64,000 bases of DNA from Photobacterium chitinilyticum (GCF_004104355.1 NZ_RJLM01000005.1:372001-436000), one strand, 5' to 3'; numbered from the stretch's first letter, positions 6,777-16,422 are shown. Notes: generated by a model from the sequence alone, not told the origin. A program made the numbers and translations.

Positions 6777-9608
6777 TTATGAACTCCCCTCTCTTGGGGT
6801 TAGCATCGCTTCCATCTGTTGAGTATCCTTGCCGATCAAGCGTACCGACAACGCGTTAACCTCATCCAGTGTCAATTTCGACATAATCTTCTCAGGATGA
6901 ATTGCCGCTTGAGGATCTGCGCCAAACAACAGGTAACTGCTGAGCATTAACGCTTGTTCCTGCGGGTTAGTCAGCCTCGATTTCATATCTGCAGCCAACT
7001 GTGACTTAGCCGCAGCAAACTCATCCGCAGTAAAGCCCATCCTTGCCTTTTCCAGTACCCGTTGAGTGCTTATTCGCACAGCGTTTAGCTTATCGGGTGC
7101 GGCATTAACAACAAAAGCCACCAGCGCCTCACCACTTCCATCAAACCAGGTAAGCTGGACATAGGGGTCATAACTTAGTCCCTGTGCGTTGCGCAGCTCA
7201 TCGCGATATCTCTTATCCAATAAGCGATAGAATAAATCAGACGTAAATCGATCTCGGGTTGTTTTCGGCTCCCCCTGAGAAAACAGGTTAACTTCATAAT
7301 TAACAGTATTATCTACCGCTTCCATTACTTTTTTCGATGCAGTGGATACCTTGGGACCCGTTCGGTAATCTGTTATTACTGGCGTAATCTCAGCCCCAGT
7401 GTCAGACTCGGCTTCAAAAGAAATACCAGCCACATAGCGCCTAAGCATCCTGTTGAATTCTCCTACCTCGATATCAGCACTGACCACTAAAGTAAAATTG
7501 CGTTTTTTCCGCATCAGGGTATCAATAACAGCCTGTACCTGCTTCGGTGTTGCTTGTTCAAAATCATCCCCAGTTACGGTCTGCATCGGGCTTTCGGAAG
7601 GATAAAGCGTCCCAACAACCTGACTGACAAAGCTACCGAATGGAGATGACAGCCAGTTATCCTGCTCGATAGCTAATTCATGTTGTACTGCGGTGAATTG
7701 CTGTTCGTTCACTGTTGCTGAAGTCATTGCCTGGTTCAACACCGAGAGGGCAAACGGTAGCTCCTGCTTGCCCGTTACACTATATAAGCCATGAGAGGTT
7801 TCCCAAATAACCGGTTCAAGATACGTGTTATGGCGAAGCAGCAACTTGTCAAATTCCGACGCGGTAAATCCTGCCAATCCGCTACGAGCAAAGACCGGCC
7901 CGACCATTTTAGCCGCATGGTATAACTCTGGCGGCAATGCCGCCATACCACCGGATGACATCAGATACAGATGAACATCACCCCCAGCTTTAGGCATCTG
8001 CCTTAACCAGACATCGATGCCATTTTCCAATGTCCAGCGATGTGTCGTTGGCTCAATCGCCTCATAAGAAGTGATCTCTCCACCTTTTTCTGGCAACGGG
8101 AAAGTTGCTGAAGATGAAGCCATCAGCAACTCCTTCCCCTCAGCAGATAGCTGCTTTTGGAACAGAGCAAGCGTCGCTTTGGCTTTCTCGGCATTCTCTT
8201 CCCTTGTGAGCAGTAAAACCAACTTATTGTTTGCTGCACCAAGGTACTTTTTGATCGCTTTATTCAGGCTTTCTTGATCCAATTGAGCCACAAACTGCTT
8301 CAACTGGCTGCGAACCGCTTCCTTCGGCTGTTGTGTTTTTCCTACCATAAGGGCATTAAGGCGATCTTCAGAAAAATCTACTGCTTTTTTATGTAACCAC
8401 TGTGTATCTAAGCTTTTGATATCATTTCGCCACGTTTCTTTAATCGTAGCTAATTCAGCATCACCAATACCATAGTCACGTAAACTGGCTAATTCTTCTG
8501 CAAAGAATTGCTGAGCCGCCAGCCGTTCAGATTCTGAAAATTCAACGACTATCTCACCGATATAACGATTAATGATAAGGCTTGTGCCACTAAATGAGTT
8601 AAGCAGTGGCGACTGAGCTTCTATATGCCGATCTTTCAACCGCTGTCCGATAGCCTGTAATACCGCATTCTCAAGAAGCACAGCCTGATATTCAGTATCA
8701 GTTGTCACCTGACTGTCACTAAACTCCAACAACAAACCAATTCCAGCCTGTTGTCCTGCTGCGCCAGAAATAAACAAAGGCTCGGAAGTTAACCCTGCAA
8801 TCCCTTCTCTTTCGGATTCTGTTGTAACGGGCTGATCAACCAAGGCTTCTGTCACACCCAAATCTGCCTCGCCAAAATAGCGGGAAATCATTAGCTCTAA
8901 CTGCTTGCTGTTAATATCTCCGGTAATAATCAGTTCTGTTTGTTGAGGTAAATAATGGGCACGATAAAATGCCATCAAACCATCACGGTTCAGGCGATGG
9001 ATGCTCTCTTGAGTTCCGAGCACATCTCTACCTTCATAGCGACTGTTTTCCAGTAATGCCTCGAAGACTTTAAGCTCTGCAGGTTTGTCACCACGTTGGG
9101 CAGCCCGAAACTCTCCGAATACCGCACCTTTTTCGTTCTCAATAAGGCTAGGGTCCAAAGTCAGCTTTCCGGTGGCAATATCACTAAACCAGGTAATCGC
9201 ACTATCCAATCGTTTATTATTCGGAAGATCGATTTGATAACTCGTTATATCATGCGTCGTAAATGCATTCAGATCATGCCCAAACGAAACGCCCGCGTCG
9301 GCAAACAAGGACTCAACTTTCTTGGCATCGAAACCGGAACTACCAAGAAAAGCCATATGCTCGAGGAAGTGCGCATACCCCGCCTGCTCAGCGGTTTCAT
9401 CTACTGCGCCAGCATGGACTAGCAGACGGAGTGAAACAGGCTCCCCGCTAACAGGCCGCAAATGATACTGCATTCCATTATCCAGTTGCCCTTGCAGCCA
9501 TTGGCTATCGGCCTTTAAGGGATGTGGTTCTGGCAAACGCTGGCAAGCCACCAACAACAATATGGTTAATATTGTTCCCCAGAGCCTAACCAATCTTTTT
9601 ATTCCCAT
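6777..9608 (-). CDS. M16 (insulinase-like) zinc metallopeptidase lipoprotein
   Basis: A 943-residue protein with a lipoprotein signal (LTILLLVAC, Cys22), so probably anchored in an envelope membrane. The inverted zinc motif is HFLEH at residues 80-84, with the third ligand Glu159 in IENEKGAVFGE, exactly the 75-residue distance known for M16. The protein holds the usual four M16 repeats: an active N-terminal pair (PF00675, PF05193) and an inactive C-terminal pair with the glycine/Tyr-rich block ELRNAQGLSYDPYVQ near residue 800. Expected role is degradation of short peptides in the periplasm. It stands alone, divergent from the exonuclease gene and ended by a strong terminator. Confidence 0.93.
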   Translation of the reverse strand: MGIKRLVRLWGTILTILLLVACQRLPEPHPLKADSQWLQGQLDNGMQYHLRPVSGEPVSLRLLVHAGAVDETAEQAGYAHFLEHMAFLGSSGFDAKKVESLFADAGVSFGHDLNAFTTHDITSYQIDLPNNKRLDSAITWFSDIATGKLTLDPSLIENEKGAVFGEFRAAQRGDKPAELKVFEALLENSRYEGRDVLGTQESIHRLNRDGLMAFYRAHYLPQQTELIITGDINSKQLELMISRYFGEADLGVTEALVDQPVTTESEREGIAGLTSEPLFISGAAGQQAGIGLLLEFSDSQVTTDTEYQAVLLENAVLQAIGQRLKDRHIEAQSPLLNSFSGTSLIINRYIGEIVVEFSESERLAAQQFFAEELASLRDYGIGDAELATIKETWRNDIKSLDTQWLHKKAVDFSEDRLNALMVGKTQQPKEAVRSQLKQFVAQLDQESLNKAIKKYLGAANNKLVLLLTREENAEKAKATLALFQKQLSAEGKELLMASSSATFPLPEKGGEITSYEAIEPTTHRWTLENGIDVWLRQMPKAGGDVHLYLMSSGGMAALPPELYHAAKMVGPVFARSGLAGFTASEFDKLLLRHNTYLEPVIWETSHGLYSVTGKQELPFALSVLNQAMTSATVNEQQFTAVQHELAIEQDNWLSSPFGSFVSQVVGTLYPSESPMQTVTGDDFEQATPKQVQAVIDTLMRKKRNFTLVVSADIEVGEFNRMLRRYVAGISFEAESDTGAEITPVITDYRTGPKVSTASKKVMEAVDNTVNYEVNLFSQGEPKTTRDRFTSDLFYRLLDKRYRDELRNAQGLSYDPYVQLTWFDGSGEALVAFVVNAAPDKLNAVRISTQRVLEKARMGFTADEFAAAKSQLAADMKSRLTNPQEQALMLSSYLLFGADPQAAIHPEKIMSKLTLDEVNALSVRLIGKDTQQMEAMLTPREGSS

Positions 9609-9892
9609 ACACTAATACTCAAATCTGCATATTCAATCAATTTATTATCATACAATTATCAACCACCTGAAACATATGATTATTTTTAATAAAACAACAG
9701 ATAAGACTAAACTTACAATTTATATAGAAACCAATTAAACCTGTATATGCAAACAATTGACTGAGACCATTGACCTCACACTGAGCACTATAATTCATCC
9801 GCACGCAGGATGTTTGGCAGCCATGTTGGCATCCTTACGCCGCGCAGTTACAATAAACACCACTATTTCCGCCCTAATTACAGGTTTATTTC

Positions 9893-10519
9893 GTGATTAC
9901 TTCTCACGCAGCCAACACCGTTATCGTCCTCGACTTCGAAACAACCGGACTTTCACCGAATATGGGCGATCGTGCCATTGAAATAGGTGCCGTGAAAATT
10001 GACAACGGCATTGTTGTCGATCGTTTCCAGCAACTCATGAACCCAGGATTCAGGGTGAGCAGTTTTATCGCAGGCTATACCGGTATTACCAACCAAATGC
10101 TGCAAAATGCCCCAGCCTGTGACGAGGTTATGGATCAGTTTGCCGATTTTATTGCCGGGTATAACCTTGTTGCTCATAACGCTTCGTTTGATCAGCGTTT
10201 TCTCGATGCCGAACTGGAAAATATCGGCCGTGATTACCAAGGACAGTTCGCCTGTTCAATGCTGATTGCCCGTCGTTTATACCAACAAGCCCCCAATCAC
10301 AAACTTGGCTCCTTGGTTAAGTACAAAGATATCGATAATGACGGTGTATTCCACCGTGCCTTGGCTGATTCCGAAATGACTGCCAATCTGTGGCTATTAA
10401 TGCTGGACGATTTAAGAGCAGATTATCAGCTCACGATGCCAAACTTTTCGGTGATGCAGAAACTCTCACGTACCGCCAAGGCATCGGTACCTACTTATTT
10501 AAAGAAGCAAGCCAGCTAA
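9893..10519 (+). CDS. DnaQ-like DEDDh 3'-5' exonuclease
   Basis: A 208-residue protein starting at GTG with AGG about nine bases upstream. All five DEDDh residues are visible: D14 and E16 (VLDFETTGL), D100 (VAHNASFDQRFLD), H154 and D159 (FHRALADS). This is the proofreading-exonuclease fold of the PolIII epsilon subunit, but the protein lacks an obvious clamp-binding or alpha-binding C-terminal tail and is encoded away from rnhA, so it is a paralogue acting on DNA or RNA 3' ends rather than DnaQ itself. It is followed 40 bp later by a PH-domain gene, possibly co-transcribed. Confidence 0.88.
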   Translation: MITSHAANTVIVLDFETTGLSPNMGDRAIEIGAVKIDNGIVVDRFQQLMNPGFRVSSFIAGYTGITNQMLQNAPACDEVMDQFADFIAGYNLVAHNASFDQRFLDAELENIGRDYQGQFACSMLIARRLYQQAPNHKLGSLVKYKDIDNDGVFHRALADSEMTANLWLLMLDDLRADYQLTMPNFSVMQKLSRTAKASVPTYLKKQAS

Positions 10520-10558
10520 TAGATACATTCATGTGATAAAAATTAATAAGGAAAAACA

Positions 10559-10939
10559 ATGGGACTATTCGACGCACTATTAGGTAATGCCGGCGAAATG
10601 AGTAACGAGGAAGCCACTGAAGAGCTCGCCACAATACTCGGTGTCGATGAACAAATTGAACTGGCCTACAAGCTAATTCGAGACATGATTGTTCTGACCG
10701 ACCGCCGCTTAATCTTGATTGATAAACAAGGTATGACCGGTAAAAAAGTAGAATACCGCTCTGTACCTTATAAATCTATCACTATGTATACCGTTGAAAC
10801 GACAGGTCATTTCGATTTGGATGCAGAGCTTAAACTGTGGATTTCTGGCCAGTCTGAGCCTATCGCGTTGGAATTTAATGGAAAAACAAATGTCTACGCT
10901 ATGCAAGGACTACTAGCGGCCAAAATTGCGGGTAAGTAG
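10559..10939 (+). CDS. Bacterial PH-domain protein (bPH_1)
   Basis: A 126-residue protein: MGLFDALLGNAGEMSNEEAT leads into a bacterial pleckstrin-homology fold with VLTDRRLILIDKQGMTGKKV, YRSVPYKSITMYTVETTGHF, LDAELKLWISG and a C-terminal helix. This pattern is the bPH_1 (PF08000, YvbH-like) family, of unknown function, often thought to bind proteins or membranes. No membrane segment. The gene has an AAGGA ribosome site and ends at a shared bidirectional terminator. Confidence 0.85.
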   Translation: MGLFDALLGNAGEMSNEEATEELATILGVDEQIELAYKLIRDMIVLTDRRLILIDKQGMTGKKVEYRSVPYKSITMYTVETTGHFDLDAELKLWISGQSEPIALEFNGKTNVYAMQGLLAAKIAGK

Positions 10940-11003
10940 ATTATAAATATGCTGCTGGTAATTAGCTAAATCATCATTGCTAGAAACACCTCAGCCCAAT
11001 TTT

Positions 11004-11026
11004 AAAGCCACGATATACGTGGCTTT
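11004..11026. terminator. Bidirectional terminator
   Basis: Perfect 9-bp stem AAAGCCACG / CGTGGCTTT, 5-nt loop, followed by TTCTCTT on the + strand, between the PH-domain gene and the esterase gene. Confidence 0.8.
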
Positions 11027-11057
11027 TCTCTTAATGCATATACTGATTATTTGTAGC

Positions 11058-11720
11058 TTACAGTTTCAAAATATCTTTTAACCAAGCTGAAATATCCCGT
11101 ATCTGTGGCATACAGACCTGATGCTCCATCGGATAAGTCCGCCAGTTTGGTTTACAGCCAGCAGCCAACAAATCACTGACGGCATCTTCACCCATTGTTG
11201 GCAATACAACCGGATCATAAGTGCCATGCATAACTTCTAGTGGTATTGACCTGTTAATTTCACTAACCGTAACAATGTCTGATGTTGGAAAGTACGTAGA
11301 AAGAGCAAGCAACCCTGCCAGCCTGTGCTGATAGCTAAGCGCGGCATGATAAGCGACTGCACCACCCTGCGAAAAACCGGCAACAATGATACGTTGGCTA
11401 TCAATACCACGCTCAATTTCACGTTCAATTAAATCGGTAACTTGCTTGGCCGAATCAAGAAGCTGATCGGTATTGAGTTTGCGCTCTGCCCCCATTTCCA
11501 GAATGTCATACCATGCAGGCATCACTACACCACCATTGATGGTAACGGCAATCGAAGGTGAATGAGGGAAAATAAAGCGAACTGGCGCATCCTGCGATAA
11601 ATTCAGTTCAGGCAGAATAGCCTCAAAATCATGACCATTAGAGCCTAGGCCATGGAGCCAAATCACAGTAGCCGTCGGTTCAACACTTGGCTCTACTTCA
11701 ACACACGGTAAATAAATCAT
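11058..11720 (-). CDS. Carboxylesterase/phospholipase-type alpha/beta hydrolase
   Basis: A 220-residue protein of the Abhydrolase_2 family (E. coli YpfH/human APT relatives). The oxyanion motif IWLHGLGSNGHDF is at residues 20-32, the nucleophile is S117 in AGFSQGGAVAYH, and D169 (GTYDPVV) and H200 (PMEHQVC) complete the triad. Length is normal. It hydrolyses short-chain esters or acyl thioesters in the cytoplasm; natural substrate unknown. It is preceded on the same strand by the glycine-zipper lipoprotein gene, but a terminator lies between, so it probably has its own promoter. Confidence 0.9.
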   Translation of the reverse strand: MIYLPCVEVEPSVEPTATVIWLHGLGSNGHDFEAILPELNLSQDAPVRFIFPHSPSIAVTINGGVVMPAWYDILEMGAERKLNTDQLLDSAKQVTDLIEREIERGIDSQRIIVAGFSQGGAVAYHAALSYQHRLAGLLALSTYFPTSDIVTVSEINRSIPLEVMHGTYDPVVLPTMGEDAVSDLLAAGCKPNWRTYPMEHQVCMPQIRDISAWLKDILKL

Positions 11721-11790
11721 GTTTAATCTGTCTGATAGTTAGGATCTTTCACCATACACCGAATACAAACATATTTACCACCCTCATCGG

Positions 11791-11879
11791 ATGTCTGCGT
11801 TTCAATATGACACAAACAGAAAGCCACTGACCGAACTACAGTGGCTTTTCTATGCCTCGCCATTTTGAAACGCAGACAT
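11791..11879. repeat. 15-bp inverted repeat enclosing a terminator hairpin
   Basis: ATGTCTGCGTTTCAA (11791-11805) and its exact complement TTGAAACGCAGACAT (11865-11879) flank the inner terminator at 11820-11848, so one strand can fold into a nested two-tier stem. Confidence 0.75.
11820..11848 (-). terminator. Terminator after the glycine-zipper lipoprotein gene
   Basis: Perfect 10-bp stem AAAGCCACTG / CAGTGGCTTT with a 9-nt loop. It lies inside a longer 15-bp inverted repeat. Confidence 0.7.
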
Positions 11880-11885
11880 TGCAAA

Positions 11886-12347
11886 CTATTCCGGCACTAC
11901 CCGAGCGGTTTGACCGTCGATGTTCACCCTAACTCTTTGTCCAACCTGAAAAATCGTGCTTGGATTCACTTCCTGTACTATCGCTATAGTTTCTCCGCTA
12001 TCCATTTTGATTGTCAGGTTCACACCGTCTCGTCTTGTGACACCTTCAGCCGCCTTGCTACCTGCCACACCACCAAGTACACCACCACCGATTGCCGCGA
12101 TATCAGATCCCGAACCTCCGCCGATTTTCGAACCGAGAATACCACCAACAGCGGCCCCCGCTATAGCACCGACGACTTGCCCTTCACCTTCAATACTAAC
12201 CGGCTCAGTTTTCATAATGGTTCCATAGCGTACCTGCTGAATTGTCCGTGTATCAGCAACACCGTATGAGTCTCCGTAAGGATTATTAGAGCATCCTGTA
12301 AAACCAAATATAGAAAACATCAGTACAATAGAGTAGAAAATCTTCAC
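11886..12347 (-). CDS. SlyB-like glycine-zipper outer-membrane lipoprotein
   Basis: A 153-residue product starting at GTG, with AGGTG upstream. Signal MKIFYSIVLMFSIFGFTGC gives lipidated Cys19. Residues about 55-100 form a glycine-zipper 2TM domain (VVGAIAGAAVGGILGSKIGG, then IGGGVLGGVAGSKAAEG) and the C-terminus is a small beta domain (NLTIKMDSGETIAIVQEVNP, VGQRVRVNIDG). This order is that of SlyB/PcpY-type lipoproteins that sit in the outer membrane; SlyB stabilises it under PhoPQ stress in enterobacteria. No PhoP box was recognised here. Family assignment is solid, orthology to slyB is not shown. Confidence 0.88.
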   Translation of the reverse strand: MKIFYSIVLMFSIFGFTGCSNNPYGDSYGVADTRTIQQVRYGTIMKTEPVSIEGEGQVVGAIAGAAVGGILGSKIGGGSGSDIAAIGGGVLGGVAGSKAAEGVTRRDGVNLTIKMDSGETIAIVQEVNPSTIFQVGQRVRVNIDGQTARVVPE

Positions 12348-12621
12348 ATCATCACCTACCAGACATAATCACCATTTCAATGCCATAAGTATAGGATCTA
12401 TGAGCCTTTCTATTCACACAATCGATTGATTGGTTGTTTTGCAGGCATCAGTGAGCCGGGAGGCTATCTTTCAATTGATTATTATCTAAAAACCGCTACT
12501 TTATGCACCTTCTTGATGAGTCCACATAGCAGACGTCACACAGCCATCTTTGATTTTCTTCACTTTTCAAATGACTTAAAGCAGATGCCTCGCCTTGTGC
12601 AATTTCAATAGTATTCAGACT

Positions 12622-13707
12622 ATGCTTAACTTTCGACCTCGTATTGATCTACCGTTACTTCTTGCTATTTCTTTGCTAATTCTACTTGGCTCTCTCACCG
12701 TATGGAGCGCCAGTGGCTTCAGTGAACCCATGCTAGAGCGGCACCTTACCAGAGCCTTAATATCCCTTACGGCTTTAGTTATTATGTCGACTATTCCACC
12801 AATAAAATACCAGCATGCCGCCCCCTACCTATATGGCCTGGCCATTATGTTGCTGTTCGGCGTCATAGTAATGGGCGACAGTACTAATGGCTCACAGCGC
12901 TGGCTTGCACTGGGCCCTGTTCGCTTCCAGCCTTCAGAACTGGTGAAAGTCGCCATCCCCATGATGATTGCATGGATGCTGGTTGTCGATCCCGGCCGGC
13001 CAGATCTCAAAAAGATCATCCTTTGCTTGATAGTCACCGCAATCCCTGCCGGTTTGATTTTCATTCAACCCGATCTTGATGGTGCTATTTTCACAGTGAT
13101 CTATGCATTGTTTGTACTTTATTTTGCCGGTATGAGCTGGAAAATCATTTCCTCTTTTCTTGCCATCATTGCCACTACAATCCCGGTACTCTGGTTTTTT
13201 GTAATGGCGGCCTATCAGAAAAAGCGAGTTACCCAGTTCTTAAATCCCGAGTCTGATCCTCTCGGCGCAGGATACCAAATTATTCAGTCACTCATTGCCA
13301 TTGGCTCTGGTGGGATCAAGGGGAAAGGCTGGACAAACGCCACTCAAGGCCACTTGGGCTTCATTCCTGAAAGTCACACTGACTTTATCTTTTCGACCTA
13401 CGCCGAAGAATGGGGATTTTTAGGCAGCCTATTGCTAATCGGGCTCTACTTGTTTATTACAGGCAGAGTGATCTGGTTAGCCAGCCAATGTGAATCACCA
13501 TTTTCACGCCTGGTAAGCGGTGCACTCGCATTAAGCTTCTTCCTCTACGCGTTTATCAATGTAGGAATGGTCAGTGGCGGATTACCCGTTATGGGCAGCC
13601 CGCTACCTTTCTTTAGCTACGGCGGAACAGCAATGATCACTCAAGGGGTGTGCTTCGGAATTATTATGTCCCTTTGTCTGCACAAACCTTATGAAAAAAG
13701 AAGGTAA
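12622..13707 (+). CDS. RodA/MrdB-type SEDS peptidoglycan glycosyltransferase
   Basis: Start chosen at the ATG giving MLNFRPRIDLPLLLAIS; an upstream TTG in frame is less likely. The 361-residue polytopic protein has about ten membrane segments and SEDS signatures: GSQRWLALGPVRFQPSELVK, the catalytic-loop Asp in IQPDLDGAIF, SDPLGAGYQIIQSLIAIGSG, ESHTDFIFSTYAEEWGF and LPFFSYGGTAM. SEDS proteins polymerise lipid II with a class B PBP; RodA works in the elongasome. Here no mrdA, mreB or rlpA gene is adjacent, so it is a stand-alone copy, possibly additional to the one in a dac/mrd cluster. Symbol left open for that reason. Confidence 0.88.
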   Translation: MLNFRPRIDLPLLLAISLLILLGSLTVWSASGFSEPMLERHLTRALISLTALVIMSTIPPIKYQHAAPYLYGLAIMLLFGVIVMGDSTNGSQRWLALGPVRFQPSELVKVAIPMMIAWMLVVDPGRPDLKKIILCLIVTAIPAGLIFIQPDLDGAIFTVIYALFVLYFAGMSWKIISSFLAIIATTIPVLWFFVMAAYQKKRVTQFLNPESDPLGAGYQIIQSLIAIGSGGIKGKGWTNATQGHLGFIPESHTDFIFSTYAEEWGFLGSLLLIGLYLFITGRVIWLASQCESPFSRLVSGALALSFFLYAFINVGMVSGGLPVMGSPLPFFSYGGTAMITQGVCFGIIMSLCLHKPYEKRR

Positions 13708-13899
13708 AATTGGCACTAAAACACCAGTATTTCGACCAACCTAAAAATGATGTGCTAACTAAAATAGTTTAATACGCATATTACGTTGAACAGCCTCATG
13801 CTGAATCATCGCTATAGTTTTTAATAACTTCCTTTGACATACTGGTTAGTGATAATAATACCGACGGGTATTTCCTCCAGTTTCAATCAAGGAAGAAGA

Positions 13900-15168
13900 A
13901 TGAAAGACGAAACACTATCGATACACTACGGATACGAAACAGATCCGACTACCAAATCTGTGGCTACCCCGATTTATCAAACCGTGGCCTATGAATTTGA
14001 TAATGCCCAGCATGGAGCGGATCTGTTTAACCTAGAAGTGCCGGGTAATATCTATACCCGTATTATGAATCCGACCAACGATGTACTTGAGCAACGCATG
14101 GCGGCCCTAGAAGGCGGGATTGCTGGCCTTGTGGTGAGCGCGGGAAGTGCCGCTATCAATTATGCGATCCTGACCTTGGCAGAGGCTGGCGATAACATTA
14201 TTTCAACTCCACAGTTATATGGCGGCAGTTACACCCTGTTCGCCCATATGCTCCCGAAACAAGGTATTGAAGTACGTTTTGCCAAAGACGACAGTCCCGA
14301 GAGCCTGGCAGAACTTATCGATGAAAAGACGAAAGCGGTCTACTGCGAAAGTATCGGTAACCCGGCCGGCAACATCGTCGATATTGAGCGCATTGCCGAT
14401 CTCGCCCACGCTCAGGGTGTTCCAGTTATTGTCGACAACACTGTAGCCACTCCTGTTTTATGCAAACCTATCCAGTTCGGTGCCGACATTGTTGTTCACT
14501 CTCTCACCAAGTATGTCGGGGGGCACGGAACAACTCTCGGCGGTGTTATTGTCGATTCAGGTAAATTCCCATGGGCACAGCATAAAGACCGTTTCCCTGT
14601 GTTTAACCAACCAGAGCCGTCATATCATGGTGTGGTCTACACCGAAGCGTTTGGTGACGCCGCCTTTATCGGTCGAGCACGTACCGTTCCACTGCGCAAT
14701 ACCGGTTCGGCCCTATCACCCATGAACGCATTTATGCTCATACAGGGCCTTGAAACTCTGCCATTACGCATGGAGCGTCATACTGAGAATGCGCTTAAAG
14801 TCGCCGAGTACCTGAAAAAACACGACCAAGTGAGTTGGGTTAGCTATGCAGGCCTGCCAGACTCCCCTTATTACCCACTCGCAGAAAAATACATGGCTGG
14901 TAAGCCATCGGCCATTTTATCTTTCGGCCTGAAAGATGGTTACGAGGCAGGTGTTCGCTTCTATGACAGCCTCAAAATCTTCAAGCGTTTGGTCAATATC
15001 GGTGATGCCAAATCACTCGCGTGCCACCCGGCATCAACAACACACCGTCAGCTAAGCGAAGAAGAACAGCATCAGGCCGGAGTTAGCCCGGAAATGATCC
15101 GGCTTTCAGTGGGTATCGAGCATATCGATGATATCTTGGCCGATCTTGAGCAGGCGTTGAGTGCTTAG
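13900..15168 (+). CDS. metY: O-acetylhomoserine aminocarboxypropyltransferase
   Basis: Start at the ATG giving MKDETLSIHYGYETDPTTKS, after ribosome site AAGGAAG. The 422-residue PLP enzyme belongs to the Cys/Met metabolism family; the PLP lysine is K204 in VVHSLTKYVGGHG, with the cofactor Asp in VIVDNTVATP. The long C-terminal half (LPLRMERHTENALKVAEYL, then NIGDAKSLACHPASTTH) matches MetY, which uses sulfide and O-acetylhomoserine to make homocysteine. MetB/MetC are shorter by 30-40 residues. I found no MetJ box upstream. The transcript ends in a 12-bp hairpin. Confidence 0.92.
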   Translation: MKDETLSIHYGYETDPTTKSVATPIYQTVAYEFDNAQHGADLFNLEVPGNIYTRIMNPTNDVLEQRMAALEGGIAGLVVSAGSAAINYAILTLAEAGDNIISTPQLYGGSYTLFAHMLPKQGIEVRFAKDDSPESLAELIDEKTKAVYCESIGNPAGNIVDIERIADLAHAQGVPVIVDNTVATPVLCKPIQFGADIVVHSLTKYVGGHGTTLGGVIVDSGKFPWAQHKDRFPVFNQPEPSYHGVVYTEAFGDAAFIGRARTVPLRNTGSALSPMNAFMLIQGLETLPLRMERHTENALKVAEYLKKHDQVSWVSYAGLPDSPYYPLAEKYMAGKPSAILSFGLKDGYEAGVRFYDSLKIFKRLVNIGDAKSLACHPASTTHRQLSEEEQHQAGVSPEMIRLSVGIEHIDDILADLEQALSA

Positions 15169-15213
15169 TCCTTTTATCTCAAAGTCGATAGCTCTAGCGC
15201 CTTAATTTCTACA

Positions 15214-15245
15214 ATGTGGCAGCTATGGTTCTGTAGCTGCCACAT
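15214..15245 (+). terminator. Hairpin after metY
   Basis: Perfect 12-bp stem ATGTGGCAGCTA / TAGCTGCCACAT with an 8-nt loop, 45 nt after the metY stop. T tract modest (AATTGTATCT). Confidence 0.7.
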
Positions 15246-15339
15246 AATTGTATCTATAGTCAGCGTTAAACGTATACAAGCCTGTTATATTCACTCTGTT
15301 ATAATACCCCCAGTTAACACCAAGCAGAGATGTTATATT

Positions 15340-16422
15340 TTGTCGCAAGAGAACTGCACGACTGTCAAACAACCTGACACCATCAAAGTGGCCACCTTCA
15401 ATTTATGTAATTATCTTGAGCCGCCTTACGCTTTCTATGACTTTGAAAATATCTACAGTGCAGAGCAATGGCAGAAAAAACAGAACTGGATAATCAACTA
15501 CCTGAGTGAGCATCAGCCGGATGTGATCGGCTTTCAGGAAGTCTTTAGCCCCGAATCACTTCAACAGTTAGTGAAGAGTCAAGGATTCCCCTATTTTGCA
15601 GTGATTGACGAAGCGAAACTAGTCGACGATTACATTTATCAAAGCCCGGTGGTAGCCATTGCTTCCCGTTACCCCATTAAAGCTACTTCACCAGTGCAAG
15701 CGAATGCTGAACTGGCAACAGCAATGGGGCTATACGATAACTTTCAATTTAGTCGGCAACCGCTTCGCGCAACAATTGATGTTCCTCATTTCGGGCTGTG
15801 TGATTGCTATGTTGTACATTTCAAATCCAAACGCCCAACAGATCCAACCGTTAATGAAACAAAGACGGCTGACAAGGACAACACAGATACTGATGAGAGT
15901 GTCATCAAAGCCTTTACTGCAGAGATCTCGGGGGGCTGGGCATCATCAATACAGCGAGGTTCCGAAGCTGCTCTGTTGCTGACTGCCATCATCGAGCGAA
16001 GAGCACAATCAGGCAACCCGATATTGCTAATGGGTGATTTCAACGACAACTTACACGATGGTGTATTGCAGCACCTTTTGATCCAAACAGTGCGTAACCG
16101 CTCGCAAGGAGGCATTAACCAGCTGTTAGCTCCTTACCGTCTTAAGGACAGCTGGGCATTATATCAAGCGGCTACTCAAAACCAGGATAATGACGGAATA
16201 CCTCCCAAACAGCGCGCTTACAGCCACTATTTCGGCAGCAAGGGCTCAGTACTTGATTACATTCTGCTGTCTTGCGAATTTGATACTGAGTATCAAGAAA
16301 GTCTGGCAGAGGTTAGTTGCTACCATACCTATGATCGGCACCTGATAAATCCCATTTACGAGCAGGACAGCCAAAGCACCGATCATGCAGTTGTCATGAT
16401 AAGCCTTACATTGCTCTCATAG
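15340..16422 (+). CDS. Endonuclease/exonuclease/phosphatase family protein
   Basis: The longest frame begins inside the metY terminator, so I favour the TTG at 15340 (LSQENCTTVKQPDTIKVATF) with AGAGA upstream; the product is then 360 residues. EEP-fold motifs are KVATFNLCNYLEPP, VIGFQEVF (catalytic Glu), VVHFKSKRPTD, ILLMGDFNDN (Asp-Asn pair) and STDHAVVMISL (terminal Asp-His). The family cleaves phosphodiesters of nucleic acids, phospholipids or inositol phosphates, so the substrate cannot be told. No signal peptide is obvious. Its stop overlaps a reverse-strand relic by 17 nt. Confidence 0.82.
   Translation: MSQENCTTVKQPDTIKVATFNLCNYLEPPYAFYDFENIYSAEQWQKKQNWIINYLSEHQPDVIGFQEVFSPESLQQLVKSQGFPYFAVIDEAKLVDDYIYQSPVVAIASRYPIKATSPVQANAELATAMGLYDNFQFSRQPLRATIDVPHFGLCDCYVVHFKSKRPTDPTVNETKTADKDNTDTDESVIKAFTAEISGGWASSIQRGSEAALLLTAIIERRAQSGNPILLMGDFNDNLHDGVLQHLLIQTVRNRSQGGINQLLAPYRLKDSWALYQAATQNQDNDGIPPKQRAYSHYFGSKGSVLDYILLSCEFDTEYQESLAEVSCYHTYDRHLINPIYEQDSQSTDHAVVMISLTLLS

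Noticed and set aside
9757-9981. Forward frame overlapping the exonuclease start
   Set aside because: Weak composition and conflict with the clearly real DEDDh exonuclease frame.
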